From NCBI GenBank assembly GCA_013360945.1, contig JABWAQ010000015.1, positions 1 to 46,420 on the forward strand: a DNA stretch of 46,420 nucleotides, written 5' to 3'. The notes beneath the pieces were generated by a model. It searched no databases. It was not told the DNA's origin and saw nothing but the letters and a program-made list of their open reading frames with translations. Both the position numbers and the translations under genes were made by a program. Position 1 is the first letter of the stretch. The number at the start of each line of letters is the position of its first letter. Source of the DNA: Candidatus Brocadia sp. (GTDB lineage Bacteria; Planctomycetota; Brocadiia; Brocadiales; Brocadiaceae). Below, piece by piece: positions 18,352 to 26,685 of this stretch.

Positions 18352-19368
18352 ATGAGAATGGTATATCTTTTTATTGGCATTATTTTCGGAATTCAACTAT
18401 GTTCTTCTATCAATATAATCATTGCAGATGAGTGGAAGTTAGAAGCCGAAACACCAGAAACAGAGTGGGGTTTAGAAGAGCAACCGATAGAATACGAATG
18501 GGGATTAGAAACACCAACGGTAACACACAAGAAAAGCGATAGTATTATATTGCAGTACAATGGAAAGACGTGGAATTGTATTTATAATGGCTACAGCATT
18601 TGGCTTAACAGTATTTATGGGTTTGATTCCAACAATATTTTTGCTGCCGGCGATAATGGTATTGTGCTCCATTATAACGGCAATTCCTGGGTAAAACAGG
18701 AAACGTATGCAACCTCCCGATTAAACAGAATTTGGGGTATCAGCCCTAAAAATGTCTATATTTCCGGAGATAAAGGCACAATTCTCCATTATAATGGTAC
18801 GGAATGGAAAAAATACAAAATGATGACTACGAGTTGGTTTAGCAGTACCTGGGGGTTACATGCGAAATGTATATTTATTGTTGGCGCCTTGGGGAAGATA
18901 TTGCACTACAACGGGAAGAGATGGATAGAACAGGATAGTGGTACCATAAATTGGCTTTACAGTGTCAGGGGGAATAGTACCGATAATGTGTATGCTGTTG
19001 GAGATTATGGCACAGTGCTTCGTTATGATGGTAAAGAATGGAAAAAGGTAATGCTCAATACAAACAAAAGGCTTATGAGCGTTTGCGTTCCTGACACAAA
19101 CAATATTTTTGTTGCGGGCGCTGATGGCTTGATACTTCATTACGATGGAATTCAATGGATACGGCAAAGAAGTGGTACAGATAGTTGGTTGAGGAAGATA
19201 TGGGCTATTGATAGCAACAATATCTTCACCATAGGAGATAATGGCACGGTAATTTATTACGACGGTAAAAAATGGAACAAACAGAAAAGTGGTACTGATT
19301 ATTCATTGCTGGGAGTATGGGGGAATAAGAAAGACAATGTATATGTTGTGGGAGTTAAGCCAAAATAG
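18352..19368 (+). CDS. Secreted seven-repeat beta-propeller protein
   Basis: The ATG at 18352 sits four bases after the previous stop. The product is 338 residues with signal peptide MRMVYLFIGIIFGIQLCSS. A short Glu/Trp-rich stretch contains EWGLE-type repeats (about 30-55). The rest is seven copies of a roughly 43-residue repeat, each with a core like LHYNGKRW or LRYDGKEW followed by W-x3-G and NNIFAVGDNG. Such repeats fold as a beta-propeller (YCF48/Kelch-like spacing); seven copies fit a closed ring. It is probably a periplasmic or surface binding or scaffold protein. No catalytic residues are recognisable. Family name uncertain. Confidence 0.82.
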   Translation: MRMVYLFIGIIFGIQLCSSINIIIADEWKLEAETPETEWGLEEQPIEYEWGLETPTVTHKKSDSIILQYNGKTWNCIYNGYSIWLNSIYGFDSNNIFAAGDNGIVLHYNGNSWVKQETYATSRLNRIWGISPKNVYISGDKGTILHYNGTEWKKYKMMTTSWFSSTWGLHAKCIFIVGALGKILHYNGKRWIEQDSGTINWLYSVRGNSTDNVYAVGDYGTVLRYDGKEWKKVMLNTNKRLMSVCVPDTNNIFVAGADGLILHYDGIQWIRQRSGTDSWLRKIWAIDSNNIFTIGDNGTVIYYDGKKWNKQKSGTDYSLLGVWGNKKDNVYVVGVKPK

Positions 19369-19410
19369 TTACTGATTTAAACATTTTTCCTGTATATGGG
19401 AGGAACATTC

Positions 19411-20013
19411 GTGGCTACTTATAAATTCGTGGCAAGGGATTTAATGACGGAAAAGGTGGTTTGTGTTTGTCCGGAGACATCAATTCATGACCTTATAAAA
19501 ATACTCGTTAAATACCACATAAACGGGGCGCCCGTAGTGGACAAAAAAGGGAAACTGGCAGGAGTTGTTTCGAAGACGGATATTGTTGAATACGACAAAA
19601 CAGCAAGTAAAACAAAGGGGGGAGGCGAAAAAAAGTCGTTTTATCGTGATACCAATGGAAAATTAAAAAGAGAGACAGATAAGCTATTAAAGACAAAAAC
19701 CTTTGGAAAGGCTTTAGTAAAAGACATTATGACGCCCCATGTCATTACCGCACAAGCCGACGATACCATAGACCGTCTTGCAAAGATCATGTATGATAAA
19801 AAAATCCATAGGGTCATTATACGGGATAAGGAGCAGGTTGTCGGTGTTGTGAGTACCCTCGATATCCTCCATGCAGTAAGCACCATGGGTTACGGCAGCA
19901 GTTCTTTTGTTACCGAGGAGGCTATTCTCGATCTGCAGGAACGGTTGGAAGCCGCCGAAAAGTCCATCCTGTCCCTGCGTGATATCCTGGAAAAAATTCA
20001 CGGTGAGAAGTGA
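19411..20013 (+). CDS. CBS-domain pair protein
   Basis: GTG at 19411 is chosen because GGGAGGA lies six bases before it; an in-frame ATG at 19396 would overlap that site. The product is 200 residues. Two CBS motifs are seen: DLMTEKVVCVCPETSIHDL (about 9-60) and DIMTPHVITAQADDTIDRL (about 100-160), each ending in GVVS-[KT]-x-DI. A C-terminal coiled coil follows (LQERLEAAEKSILSLRDILEK). CBS pairs bind adenosyl ligands and regulate partners. The gene follows the propeller gene by 42 bp and closes the five-gene unit. The protein is cytoplasmic. Confidence 0.9.
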   Translation: MATYKFVARDLMTEKVVCVCPETSIHDLIKILVKYHINGAPVVDKKGKLAGVVSKTDIVEYDKTASKTKGGGEKKSFYRDTNGKLKRETDKLLKTKTFGKALVKDIMTPHVITAQADDTIDRLAKIMYDKKIHRVIIRDKEQVVGVVSTLDILHAVSTMGYGSSSFVTEEAILDLQERLEAAEKSILSLRDILEKIHGEK

Positions 20014-20023
20014 AATGATAGGG

Positions 20024-20257
20024 GGTAGGGAAGGCTTTCGCCTCTCCTCCCTCCGAACCGTACAGGCGGGTCTCCAGTCAGTGGTTACCCCTTCGGGATT
20101 GACAGGCTAATGCATGGGCTGCGGTTATTGTGAACAGCCCAAGATTGGTAAAGTACACATTTGGCCATTTCTGATGGTCTGCACCTCGGCATCTTCCCTT
20201 CCCTCCCCGACGCTTTCTCAGGATACTTCTTAGTCTCATTCTTATCCAACTATCTAT
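20024..20257 (-). pseudogene. Group II intron remnant: maturase C-terminus plus intron 3' region
   Basis: On the minus strand the frame reads SPRIDSWIRMRLRSILRKRR, then GADHQKWPNVYFTNLGLFTI and AHALACQSRRGNH before a TGA at 20078-20080. This is the C-terminus of a group II intron reverse transcriptase/maturase. Downstream, GGAGACCCGCCTGTACGGTT followed by CGGAGGGAGG and TTCCCTACCCCCTATC matches the RNA segment that normally follows such ORFs, near the intron 3' end. The rest of the ORF and the intron 5' half are missing; an IS relic abuts the break. Confidence 0.8.
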
Positions 20258-20268
20258 TCTTGGGAGGC

Positions 20269-20357
20269 GTCAATAAATAAGGGTGGCAACTTTATGCGGA
20301 TTTGTTATGCTGTCACCCTTCAGCTCACTAACCGAGATGATACCGTTATTTATTGAC
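20269..20357. mobile_element. Short IS relic with 12-bp terminal inverted repeats
   Basis: GTCAATAAATAA at 20269-20280 is the exact inverted complement of TTATTTATTGAC at 20346-20357. The same end, TTATTTATTGACACTACC, closes the transposase remnant at 1656-2139. The 65 bases between have no transposase. It is probably an internally deleted, non-autonomous relic of that IS family, lodged in the group II intron remnant. Confidence 0.65.
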
Positions 20358-20401
20358 ACTGCCTTATCACGGCAGATGATGACGGCAGCAACAGTTCACG
20401 G

Positions 20402-20530
20402 GGGTGTATTCCCGATTTTTTGTAAATCTGGTTAACCTGGTAGGGTGGGCATCGCCCACCAAACATCTCGCTCACGTTACCTATTTTTTGGTGGACGATG
20501 CCCACCCTACTCCATATGGCAAGGCACGCA
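20402..20530. repeat. GGGTGCATTCCC-type MITE, partial copy 1
   Basis: It begins GGGTGTATTCCCGATTTTTT and contains the long hairpin GGTGGGCATCGCCCACC ... GGTGGACGATGCCCACC. It follows the copy at 29199-29404 (in reverse orientation) up to CATATGGCAAGGCACGC, then diverges. The second terminal repeat is absent. The GC-rich MFS gene starts right after it. Confidence 0.8.
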
Positions 20531-20550
20531 GAGGTGATATTTTCAACCAC

Positions 20551-21759
20551 TCAGGTATTCGATACTTCAGGGCACGCCCCACCTGTGTCCCGACGTACGG
20601 CGATTAGCAGCATGGGGATGGCGAGGAATTGTGAGCCGATGGATACGGAGATCAAGGCTGACAGGGACTTCTCATAGCAAAATCCCATCAGCGCGCTCCC
20701 CAGGAACCAGAAGAGCCCATAACCAACATCGAAGCAACCATAGGCGAATCCCCGCCGACCTGACGGGGTTAGCCGGGCGATGGTCGCCTTGAACATTGCC
20801 TTCTGCGCTCCCATGCCGAGGCCCCAGAGGATCATTGCCGCGAGCAGACCGATGGGGTGTCCCCAGAATGCCAGGGGAGCGATGGGTACGGTGAGCACAC
20901 AGACCCCCAGCAGGGCATGCGGGCCCATTCGATCGAACAGCAGCCCAAAACCCAGGGCGGATAAAGCTTGCGAGCCCATCACCACGGCATAAAGGGCTGG
21001 TATCCACGTCTCGGAGAATACATCGTGTCTGCGAATGTGATAGGCCACCAGTGGGAAATCCAGGCTCCCCGCTGCGATCAGGGCCGCGGCTACGAGGAAA
21101 AACCAGAACGAACGCGGCAGCGGCAGATCGGCAGCCGCCACGGCGGCCGGTTCCATCACCTGTGGTTCGGGATAGAAACGCGCCCCCAAAGCGAGGAATA
21201 CCAAGGTCAACACGGCGGGAACCGCCAATGCCCCGAGACAAGTCCGATAGTCGGCATGGAGATGCAGGGCAACCGAGATCGCCAGCGGGCCGACCACAGC
21301 GCCGATCTGTCCGAGCGCCTCCTGCAGACCAAAGCCCCAGCCCCGCCCAACGACCTGCGCCGCGTTCGAGAGTATCGCGTCTCGGGGCGGATTGCGGATC
21401 GCCTTGCCCGTACGCTCCAGGACAATCAGCGCGGCCACCCATTCCCAGCGGCCTGTCAGGGCCAACAACGGTACGGCGATCATGTTGAGGCTGAAGCCGG
21501 CCAGCGAGAGTCCCCAGTAGCGCCCCGTCCGGTCGGACACGTAGCCCGAACCGAGGCGGAGGCCGTAGCCGACCAACTCCCCAACGCCCGCGATCATCCC
21601 CACTGTCGTGCCGTTTGTCCCCAGGACAGCGAGGTAGGGGCCGAGGATGCTGCGGGCACTCTCATAGGTCGCGTCGGCGAACAGGCTCACCACCCCTAGC
21701 AGCAGGATCAGGCGCGATGCCTCCCGATGCCGGGTCGATCCATTTGCTAAGGAGACCAT
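20551..21759 (-). CDS. MFS transporter of GC-rich, probably foreign origin
   Basis: A 402-residue membrane protein with about 12 hydrophobic segments. Between helices 2 and 3 it has the MFS loop motif GSGYVSDRTGRYWG, and later ERTGKAIRNPPRDAILS, a motif seen in a subgroup of MFS permeases. The internal repeat loop is GLLFDRMGPHALLG. Substrate is unknown. Third positions are strongly G/C, and GC is visibly far above both flanks from about 20575 to 21800. No clear ribosome site precedes the ATG. The last few codons (CPEVSNT) lie in AT-richer flanking DNA, so the C-terminus may be chimeric. It sits between mobile debris on both sides. Confidence 0.87.
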   Translation of the reverse strand: MVSLANGSTRHREASRLILLLGVVSLFADATYESARSILGPYLAVLGTNGTTVGMIAGVGELVGYGLRLGSGYVSDRTGRYWGLSLAGFSLNMIAVPLLALTGRWEWVAALIVLERTGKAIRNPPRDAILSNAAQVVGRGWGFGLQEALGQIGAVVGPLAISVALHLHADYRTCLGALAVPAVLTLVFLALGARFYPEPQVMEPAAVAAADLPLPRSFWFFLVAAALIAAGSLDFPLVAYHIRRHDVFSETWIPALYAVVMGSQALSALGFGLLFDRMGPHALLGVCVLTVPIAPLAFWGHPIGLLAAMILWGLGMGAQKAMFKATIARLTPSGRRGFAYGCFDVGYGLFWFLGSALMGFCYEKSLSALISVSIGSQFLAIPMLLIAVRRDTGGACPEVSNT

Positions 21760-22278
21760 CGTCCGCGCGGCTTCGTCGTGCCAGCCCTCCGACCCTCGTC
21801 ACCTAACTTTATATCAGACTTCCCAATTATCACGTTGTTTTTATATCATTGATAGTATTACTATGCAAAAACTTCTTTTATATACAAGGTTTTTAATACA
21901 TCTTTATGCTGGTTCACTCTTATAGATTGAACCAGATGTTTTGCACCGTACGGTATCTTCTGAACAAGCACTATCTTGAAAAATGCCAAACGTTTCGGTT
22001 TAATCGGGGACGATTGAACCAGCACGGAGAAACACTGTAACGTCTTTGCTCAAAAAGGCATACCTCCCCCGTGGTATGGTAAAAATACCCTTCCTCCGGG
22101 AATAAATCAAGACGGAAATTAACCCTTCCCGGGAGGCGAATGAAAGAAAGGGGAATAATGTTTCTCTCCTCACCATCGTGCTTTTTTCACAACAAGGGCA
22201 TATCAGGGGATCAATCCCTTTTGTTTTTCCCATAAAGCTGCGATCCGTGCCGCAGGGATCACGAAAAAGCTGCATGTT
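21760..22278. other. Intergenic region with possible transposase debris
   Basis: GC content drops abruptly near 21800. The stretch 21810-21990 is AT-rich without a gene I can support. From 22000 to 22275 a minus-strand reading may be a transposase scrap (see separate entry). Confidence 0.4.
22000..22275 (-). pseudogene. Possible transposase C-terminal scrap
   Basis: The 91-residue reading begins MQLFRDPCGTDRSFMGKTKG and contains IDPLICPCCEKSTMV. A DPLxCPxC zinc-finger-like motif near the end of the coding region is typical of IS91-type and related transposases. The remainder does not resemble a known domain. It begins 4 bp past the ABC exporter stop. It could be a decayed insertion or a chance reading. 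Confidence 0.35.
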
Positions 22279-24288
22279 TTATGACCACTTCGGGTGCTGA
22301 GGCGGTTCGTTCAAATTGATAGCGGGCTCTTGTGCCAGAGCGGCTTCTGTTTTTTCTATCCTTGCTTCAGCATCTTCTAATTTTGCCTTTCCCTGAGTAT
22401 CGAACTGCATCTCAAAGAGTTTTTTATAGAGCCCTCCGTAAGCAAGCAGCTCGTGATGAAGTCCCATTTCAACAATCCGTCCCTTCTCTAAGACCACAAT
22501 CAAATCGGCATGTAATATGGTTGATAACCGGTGCGCTATGACGAACGTGGTGCGGTTTTTTACCAGACGGTAGATAGCATGCTGGATGAGTTGTTCGGTC
22601 TCTGAATCGACAGAAGATGTTGCTTCGTCCAGGATAAGGATTCTGGGGTTAGCGAGGATGGCACAGGCAATGGCGATGCGCTGTTTTTGTCCCCCGGAAA
22701 GTTTTACGCCGCGTTCACCGATTATGGAATCATATCCCTTCGGCAACTCCATGATAAAATCATGTGCGTTTGCAGCACGTGCGGCATCTTCAATCTCTTT
22801 CTCCGCTGCATCGGGTCGGGCATAAGCAATATTTACCTTAACGGTATCATTAAAGAGAAACGTCTCCTGGAGCACCATGGCCATTTGACGGCGCAGAGAC
22901 TGGAGTTTGACGTCCTTTATGTTGTAACCATCGAAAAAGATATCTCCTTTAGTAGGGTCGTAGAACCGGGGGATAAGTTTTGTCAGAGTGGTCTTGCCGC
23001 TTCCGCTTGGGCCTACAAGTGCAATCATCTGTCCCGGTCGTGCATTGAGATTGATATCCGTTAAAACATCCATATCCTTGTTATACATGAAGGAGACATG
23101 TCTGAATTCAACAATTCCACGTACGGATGGCAGGTCAATGGCATTTGGTGCATCTTTCAATTCGCACGGCGTATCCAATACCTCAAAGATGCGCTCGGTG
23201 GATGCAATGGCGCGTTGTACCTGATTATAAAAACGTGTTAGACCCGTAATAGGGCTGTACATCATCTGGAGATAGGGAAAGAATATGACAAAAGTGCCCG
23301 CGGAGAGTTGTCCCTGAAGTACCTTATATCCACCCAGACAGATGACGACCACGGCGCCCGTCTCGGTTATCAGGTCTACAATGGGTCTTAATGCTGAAAC
23401 GAGTTTTAAGATACGGACGTAGAGGTTGTAGTTCTCATAGTTTTTTTTCCGGAAGCGTTCCATCTCCTCTGCCTCTTTCGCAAATCCGGCAATGACCCGG
23501 ATACCTGAGATATTGTCCTGAATGAGGGAGTTAAGTTCTGCCGTTTTGTCCCTCAGGGAGCGAAAGACCTTTCTGATCCTTTTCCCAAAATTATAGGTAC
23601 ACAGGGAGATAAATGGGCAAACAAATAAGGCAATACCGGTGAGTTGCCAGTCGAGTTTTAAACAAAAATACAGTATCCAGCCAAATTTAAACATGTCAGT
23701 AATAAAGGTGATGACAGGGCCTACAACTGCCTGTTCCAGGGAATTCACGTCATTCATAAGACGGCTCATGATATCACCGGTCTTTGTATTTTCAAAATAT
23801 TGTAAAGGGAATCGCTGTATATGGTCATAGAGTTGATTCCGCATATCATAAATGAGCCTCTGCCCTAACTCTGAGGTAAGAAAGCCGTGAACCAGCGTAA
23901 TACCACTATGGAAGGCATGCATAATGATAAAACTTACCGCAAGAAAGACCAGGGTTACGATAGTCGGATTATAGCCTTCGAACCAACGCCTCTGAATAGA
24001 GTGAGAGGCCGTTAATAAAGGTTTTGAAAGTGGAATGGGGCTTTTATGTTCGTGAAATTGAGTTTTATTGGATGGTTTTTCTTCAGATAGACTGGTCTGC
24101 GCTGTTTTTAAATACTTATCAGCTATTTTGATTTCATCCACGGCAATACCTAATATCTGGGTTGGTAAGACGGCAATACAGGCGCTGACTGCCGAGAGGA
24201 ATAGAATAATTACCGATTTCTGCCAATACGGTTTCAGATAACTTAAAAGCCTGATATAGGTGTTTTTTGAAGAGGTATCTTTTTTCAT
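22279..24288 (-). CDS. msbA: ABC exporter, MsbA/lipid-exporter type (fused membrane and ATPase domains)
   Basis: A 669-residue half-transporter. Membrane helices run from about 25 to 345, followed by the ATPase: Walker A GPSGSGKT (426-433), Q-loop Gln474, signature LSGGQ (530-534), Walker B LILDE (551-555) and switch His586. All are intact. Unusually, a hydrophilic insert of about 50 residues (about 52-105) lengthens the first periplasmic loop, and a charged tail of about 40 residues follows the ATPase. By family it dimerises in the inner membrane and may flip lipid A-type lipids. Multidrug exporters have the same architecture, so the substrate is inferred. It appears to be transcribed alone. 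Confidence 0.85.
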   Translation of the reverse strand: MKKDTSSKNTYIRLLSYLKPYWQKSVIILFLSAVSACIAVLPTQILGIAVDEIKIADKYLKTAQTSLSEEKPSNKTQFHEHKSPIPLSKPLLTASHSIQRRWFEGYNPTIVTLVFLAVSFIIMHAFHSGITLVHGFLTSELGQRLIYDMRNQLYDHIQRFPLQYFENTKTGDIMSRLMNDVNSLEQAVVGPVITFITDMFKFGWILYFCLKLDWQLTGIALFVCPFISLCTYNFGKRIRKVFRSLRDKTAELNSLIQDNISGIRVIAGFAKEAEEMERFRKKNYENYNLYVRILKLVSALRPIVDLITETGAVVVICLGGYKVLQGQLSAGTFVIFFPYLQMMYSPITGLTRFYNQVQRAIASTERIFEVLDTPCELKDAPNAIDLPSVRGIVEFRHVSFMYNKDMDVLTDINLNARPGQMIALVGPSGSGKTTLTKLIPRFYDPTKGDIFFDGYNIKDVKLQSLRRQMAMVLQETFLFNDTVKVNIAYARPDAAEKEIEDAARAANAHDFIMELPKGYDSIIGERGVKLSGGQKQRIAIACAILANPRILILDEATSSVDSETEQLIQHAIYRLVKNRTTFVIAHRLSTILHADLIVVLEKGRIVEMGLHHELLAYGGLYKKLFEMQFDTQGKAKLEDAEARIEKTEAALAQEPAINLNEPPQHPKWS

Positions 24289-24610
24289 GCGTAATTATTA
24301 TAAAGGAAAAGTATTATTTTACAAAATTCAGATTGTATGATGATAGGAGCAATACGCTGTAAATGCCCGTATTTTGTAATTCTGAAGATGGGTGTCGGTA
24401 GTCTCAAATTACCATATCCGCTGAAAGGGCAGATTATGCCGGTATGGAGGTGAGGGAGAGGAGTACGAAACCGTGTTGTATGTAAGGCCAAAGGAGGTTA
24501 TGAGGTCACTTCTGTTTCTGGTATGCTTTCAAAAAACAAACAGGCGACCTCATTCCCTTGCGGGCTACCCGATCCAAATCTTTCAACGTAGATACGAGAG
24601 CCCAGAATTT
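24289..24610. other. Intergenic stretch with an inverted repeat
   Basis: ATGAGGTCACTTCTGTTT at 24499 pairs imperfectly with AAACAGGCGACCTCAT ending near 24553, forming a possible hairpin 60 bp downstream of the macro-domain gene. On the minus strand, 24500-24615 also reads without stops (RIYVERFGSGSPQGNEVACL) in a frame different from the macro gene and lacks a start. No gene is supported. Confidence 0.4.
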
Positions 24611-25099
24611 CTACAACCCCGGTTCGTTCGCTTGCTCGCCTGATCGATAGGTGGCATAAACAAAAATGGGTATCTTTAAATTGCCAAGGTGTTTTTCGAT
24701 CAGGGGTTTAACTTCATTCCAATCCAGCTTCCCGACTCCTGTGGCAATACGGGGTAATGCAAGGCTTTTAATTTGCTCTATCTCTATTTCGTGGTGAAGT
24801 CTTCGAAGGCAATGGTTGACATTCGACAAGGTTGCTCTTCCTGGTTTGTCTCCATGATCAAAAGAACCTTCCTGCGTGAGTAAATTAAAAATACGAATAC
24901 CGAATCCTCCCCATGCCCATAATTCACCGGGCCTGGGGTGCGTCTGATTTGCATAGTGGCGGTAGTCTTTGTGCATCATCGGCCATTTTTCCCTTAATGC
25001 CAAAGCCAGACCTTGATTAAATGGGTCATTTGGCGCAATACCATGTGCAATAGCCTGTGCCTTTGTAAATAAGATATCACCTGAAACTTCGCTGATCAT
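24611..25099 (-). CDS. Macro-domain protein (ADP-ribose-binding type)
   Basis: A 162-residue single-domain protein. It opens ISEVSGDILFTKAQAIAHG; the GDI and AHG positions line the ADP-ribose pocket in macro domains. RATLSNVNHCLRRLH and LALPRIATGVGKLDWNEV supply the second phosphate-binding loop (GVG). The HYANQTHPRPGELW stretch marks the subgroup. The ATG has AAGGAG at good spacing. Members hydrolyse or bind ADP-ribose derivatives; whether it removes ADP-ribose from protein or nucleic acid cannot be told. The small gene ending 19 bp upstream is likely cotranscribed. Confidence 0.88.
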   Translation of the reverse strand: MISEVSGDILFTKAQAIAHGIAPNDPFNQGLALALREKWPMMHKDYRHYANQTHPRPGELWAWGGFGIRIFNLLTQEGSFDHGDKPGRATLSNVNHCLRRLHHEIEIEQIKSLALPRIATGVGKLDWNEVKPLIEKHLGNLKIPIFVYATYRSGEQANEPGL

Positions 25100-25118
25100 G
25101 ATTTTTTCTCTCCTTCTC

Positions 25119-25307
25119 TTACTGATCCTGTATCATAAAGTTAGCGCCCTCGTCCTGCGAAGCTATGTACGAACCTATTGGACACAGCACTTTACTGTCC
25201 GTTTCACAGCGTATAAGAATTTTCCACAACGCCTCAAGGCACTCTTCCTCATGTTTGTTTTCCGGAATCATTTTGACCCTTGCTTTACTCTCCATTGAAA
25301 TTTTCAT
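25119..25307 (-). CDS. Small protein (62 aa) upstream of the macro-domain gene
   Basis: The ATG is preceded by AAAGGAGC at ideal spacing, and the stop lies 19 bp before the macro gene, so the pair is probably an operon. The sequence is acidic and helical in its middle (ENKHEEECLEALWKIL) with three cysteines, and has no signal peptide. I do not recognise the family. A partner or regulator of the macro protein is possible on position alone. Confidence 0.65.
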   Translation of the reverse strand: MKISMESKARVKMIPENKHEEECLEALWKILIRCETDSKVLCPIGSYIASQDEGANFMIQDQ

Positions 25308-25448
25308 GTAATAGCTCCTTTCAGGTATTCCTGTTACAGAATAAAATGAACAGACGCTAGATAGCGTCGATGCGTGACATTTACAGAAATAGTAATGTAA
25401 ATGAAAATCGTCAGAGATGCAATCTTCTTTTTAACTCAAATCTCTGTT

Positions 25449-26657
25449 TTATTCATACCTGAGCGCCTCAATGGGGTTCAGTCTCGATGCCTTCCTTGCC
25501 GGGTAATAGCCAAAGAAGATACCAACCATATTTGAAAAGAGGAAGGCAACGGCAATAGATGGCGGAGATAGCAACGATGGCCATCCCCCATAGTAGGAAA
25601 CCACTTTTGATACGACAATACCAACAATTACTCCAACCACACCGCCAAGCGAACTCAAGACAGTTGATTCTATCAAAAACTGAAAAAGGATATCCTTTTC
25701 CTTGGCGCCGACTGCCATCCTGATGCCAATCTCCCTGGTCCTTTCAGTTGTGGAAACCAGCATAATATTCATGATGCCGATACCACCTACAAACAGGGAC
25801 ACTAATGCAATACTGCCAAGGAGAATGGACATCGTATGGCTTGTTTCCATCACTGTTGAAGCAAATTCTACCTGGCTGATGACTGTAAAATCGCTCTCTT
25901 CGCTGGATCTCAACCGGTGGCGTTGCCGTAAGAGAGAGGTAATTTGATCGGTTGCCTCAAACCGTGCCTCAGCGGTAATCGTTGAAGCAAGGATATAACC
26001 GATATAGGTAACTCCCATAATCTTTCTTTGTACAGTCGTATAAGGCATATGAACGGTGTCGTCCTGATCCTGGCCTGTGGGCGATTGTCCTTTGGGGCTC
26101 AGCACACCAACTACCTTAAAGGGCATATTGTTTACACGAACCCATTTGTTAACAGGATATAACGTGCCAAAGAGATTTGTTGCAACTGTGTTCCCCAGGA
26201 CACAAACCTTTGCCATGGTATTTACATCCTGCTGGGTGATAAACCTCCCGGATTTCAGTGACCAGTTCCGTATCAACTGATAGTCAGGCCCTACCCCCGA
26301 CACCCCGGTTGTCCAGTTCATATTACCATAAACAACCTGGGTGGTTGTCCTGATACCAGGTGAAATGTAATAGACGGCGCTACATTCCCTCACTATTGCG
26401 AAAGCATCTTCCGGTGTTAAGGTGATGGTTCCTGTGGTGCCTCTGGTCGCAGTGTGAGTGGTGCTAACGGGGATGATAATGAGGACGTTTGTACCCAGAC
26501 TCTCAAGTTGTTTTTCGACAAAGGACTTGGCTCCTTGCCCAATGCTTACCATAACAATTACAGCGCCAACACCGATCACGATGCCGAGGATCGTCAGGGA
26601 GGAACGTAACTTGTTCCTCATAATTGCACGTAAGGCTATTTTAAAAAGTGACGTCAT
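25449..26657 (-). CDS. macB: MacB-like ABC transporter permease (FtsX family)
   Basis: A 402-residue permease. One N-terminal helix (about 18-40, SSLTILGIVIGVGAVIVMVS) is followed by a roughly 200-residue periplasmic MacB_PCD domain and three C-terminal helices. The family blocks SIGQGAK, GGIGIMNIMLVS and REIGIRMAVGA are clear. MacB-type permeases do not move substrate through the membrane; they use ATP hydrolysis to drive export from the periplasm. In this genome the ATPase is a separate protein, encoded 29 bp upstream, unlike the fused E. coli MacB. The C-terminus ALRYE is typical. Confidence 0.93.
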   Translation of the reverse strand: MTSLFKIALRAIMRNKLRSSLTILGIVIGVGAVIVMVSIGQGAKSFVEKQLESLGTNVLIIIPVSTTHTATRGTTGTITLTPEDAFAIVRECSAVYYISPGIRTTTQVVYGNMNWTTGVSGVGPDYQLIRNWSLKSGRFITQQDVNTMAKVCVLGNTVATNLFGTLYPVNKWVRVNNMPFKVVGVLSPKGQSPTGQDQDDTVHMPYTTVQRKIMGVTYIGYILASTITAEARFEATDQITSLLRQRHRLRSSEESDFTVISQVEFASTVMETSHTMSILLGSIALVSLFVGGIGIMNIMLVSTTERTREIGIRMAVGAKEKDILFQFLIESTVLSSLGGVVGVIVGIVVSKVVSYYGGWPSLLSPPSIAVAFLFSNMVGIFFGYYPARKASRLNPIEALRYE

Positions 26658-26685
26658 GGGTGAAAATAGTTCACTAATGATAAAA

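Noticed and set aside
20968..21699. Long plus-strand readings across the MFS gene
   Set aside because: They arise from the GC-rich third positions of the real minus-strand gene and resemble no protein.
24285..24491. 68-codon minus-strand reading upstream of the ABC exporter
   Set aside because: No ribosome site, no recognisable sequence, and it overlaps the exporter start.
24500..24615. Stop-free minus-strand reading after the macro gene (RIYVERFGSGSPQG)
   Set aside because: It is in a different frame from the macro gene, has no start codon and no known motif; left as an unexplained stretch.
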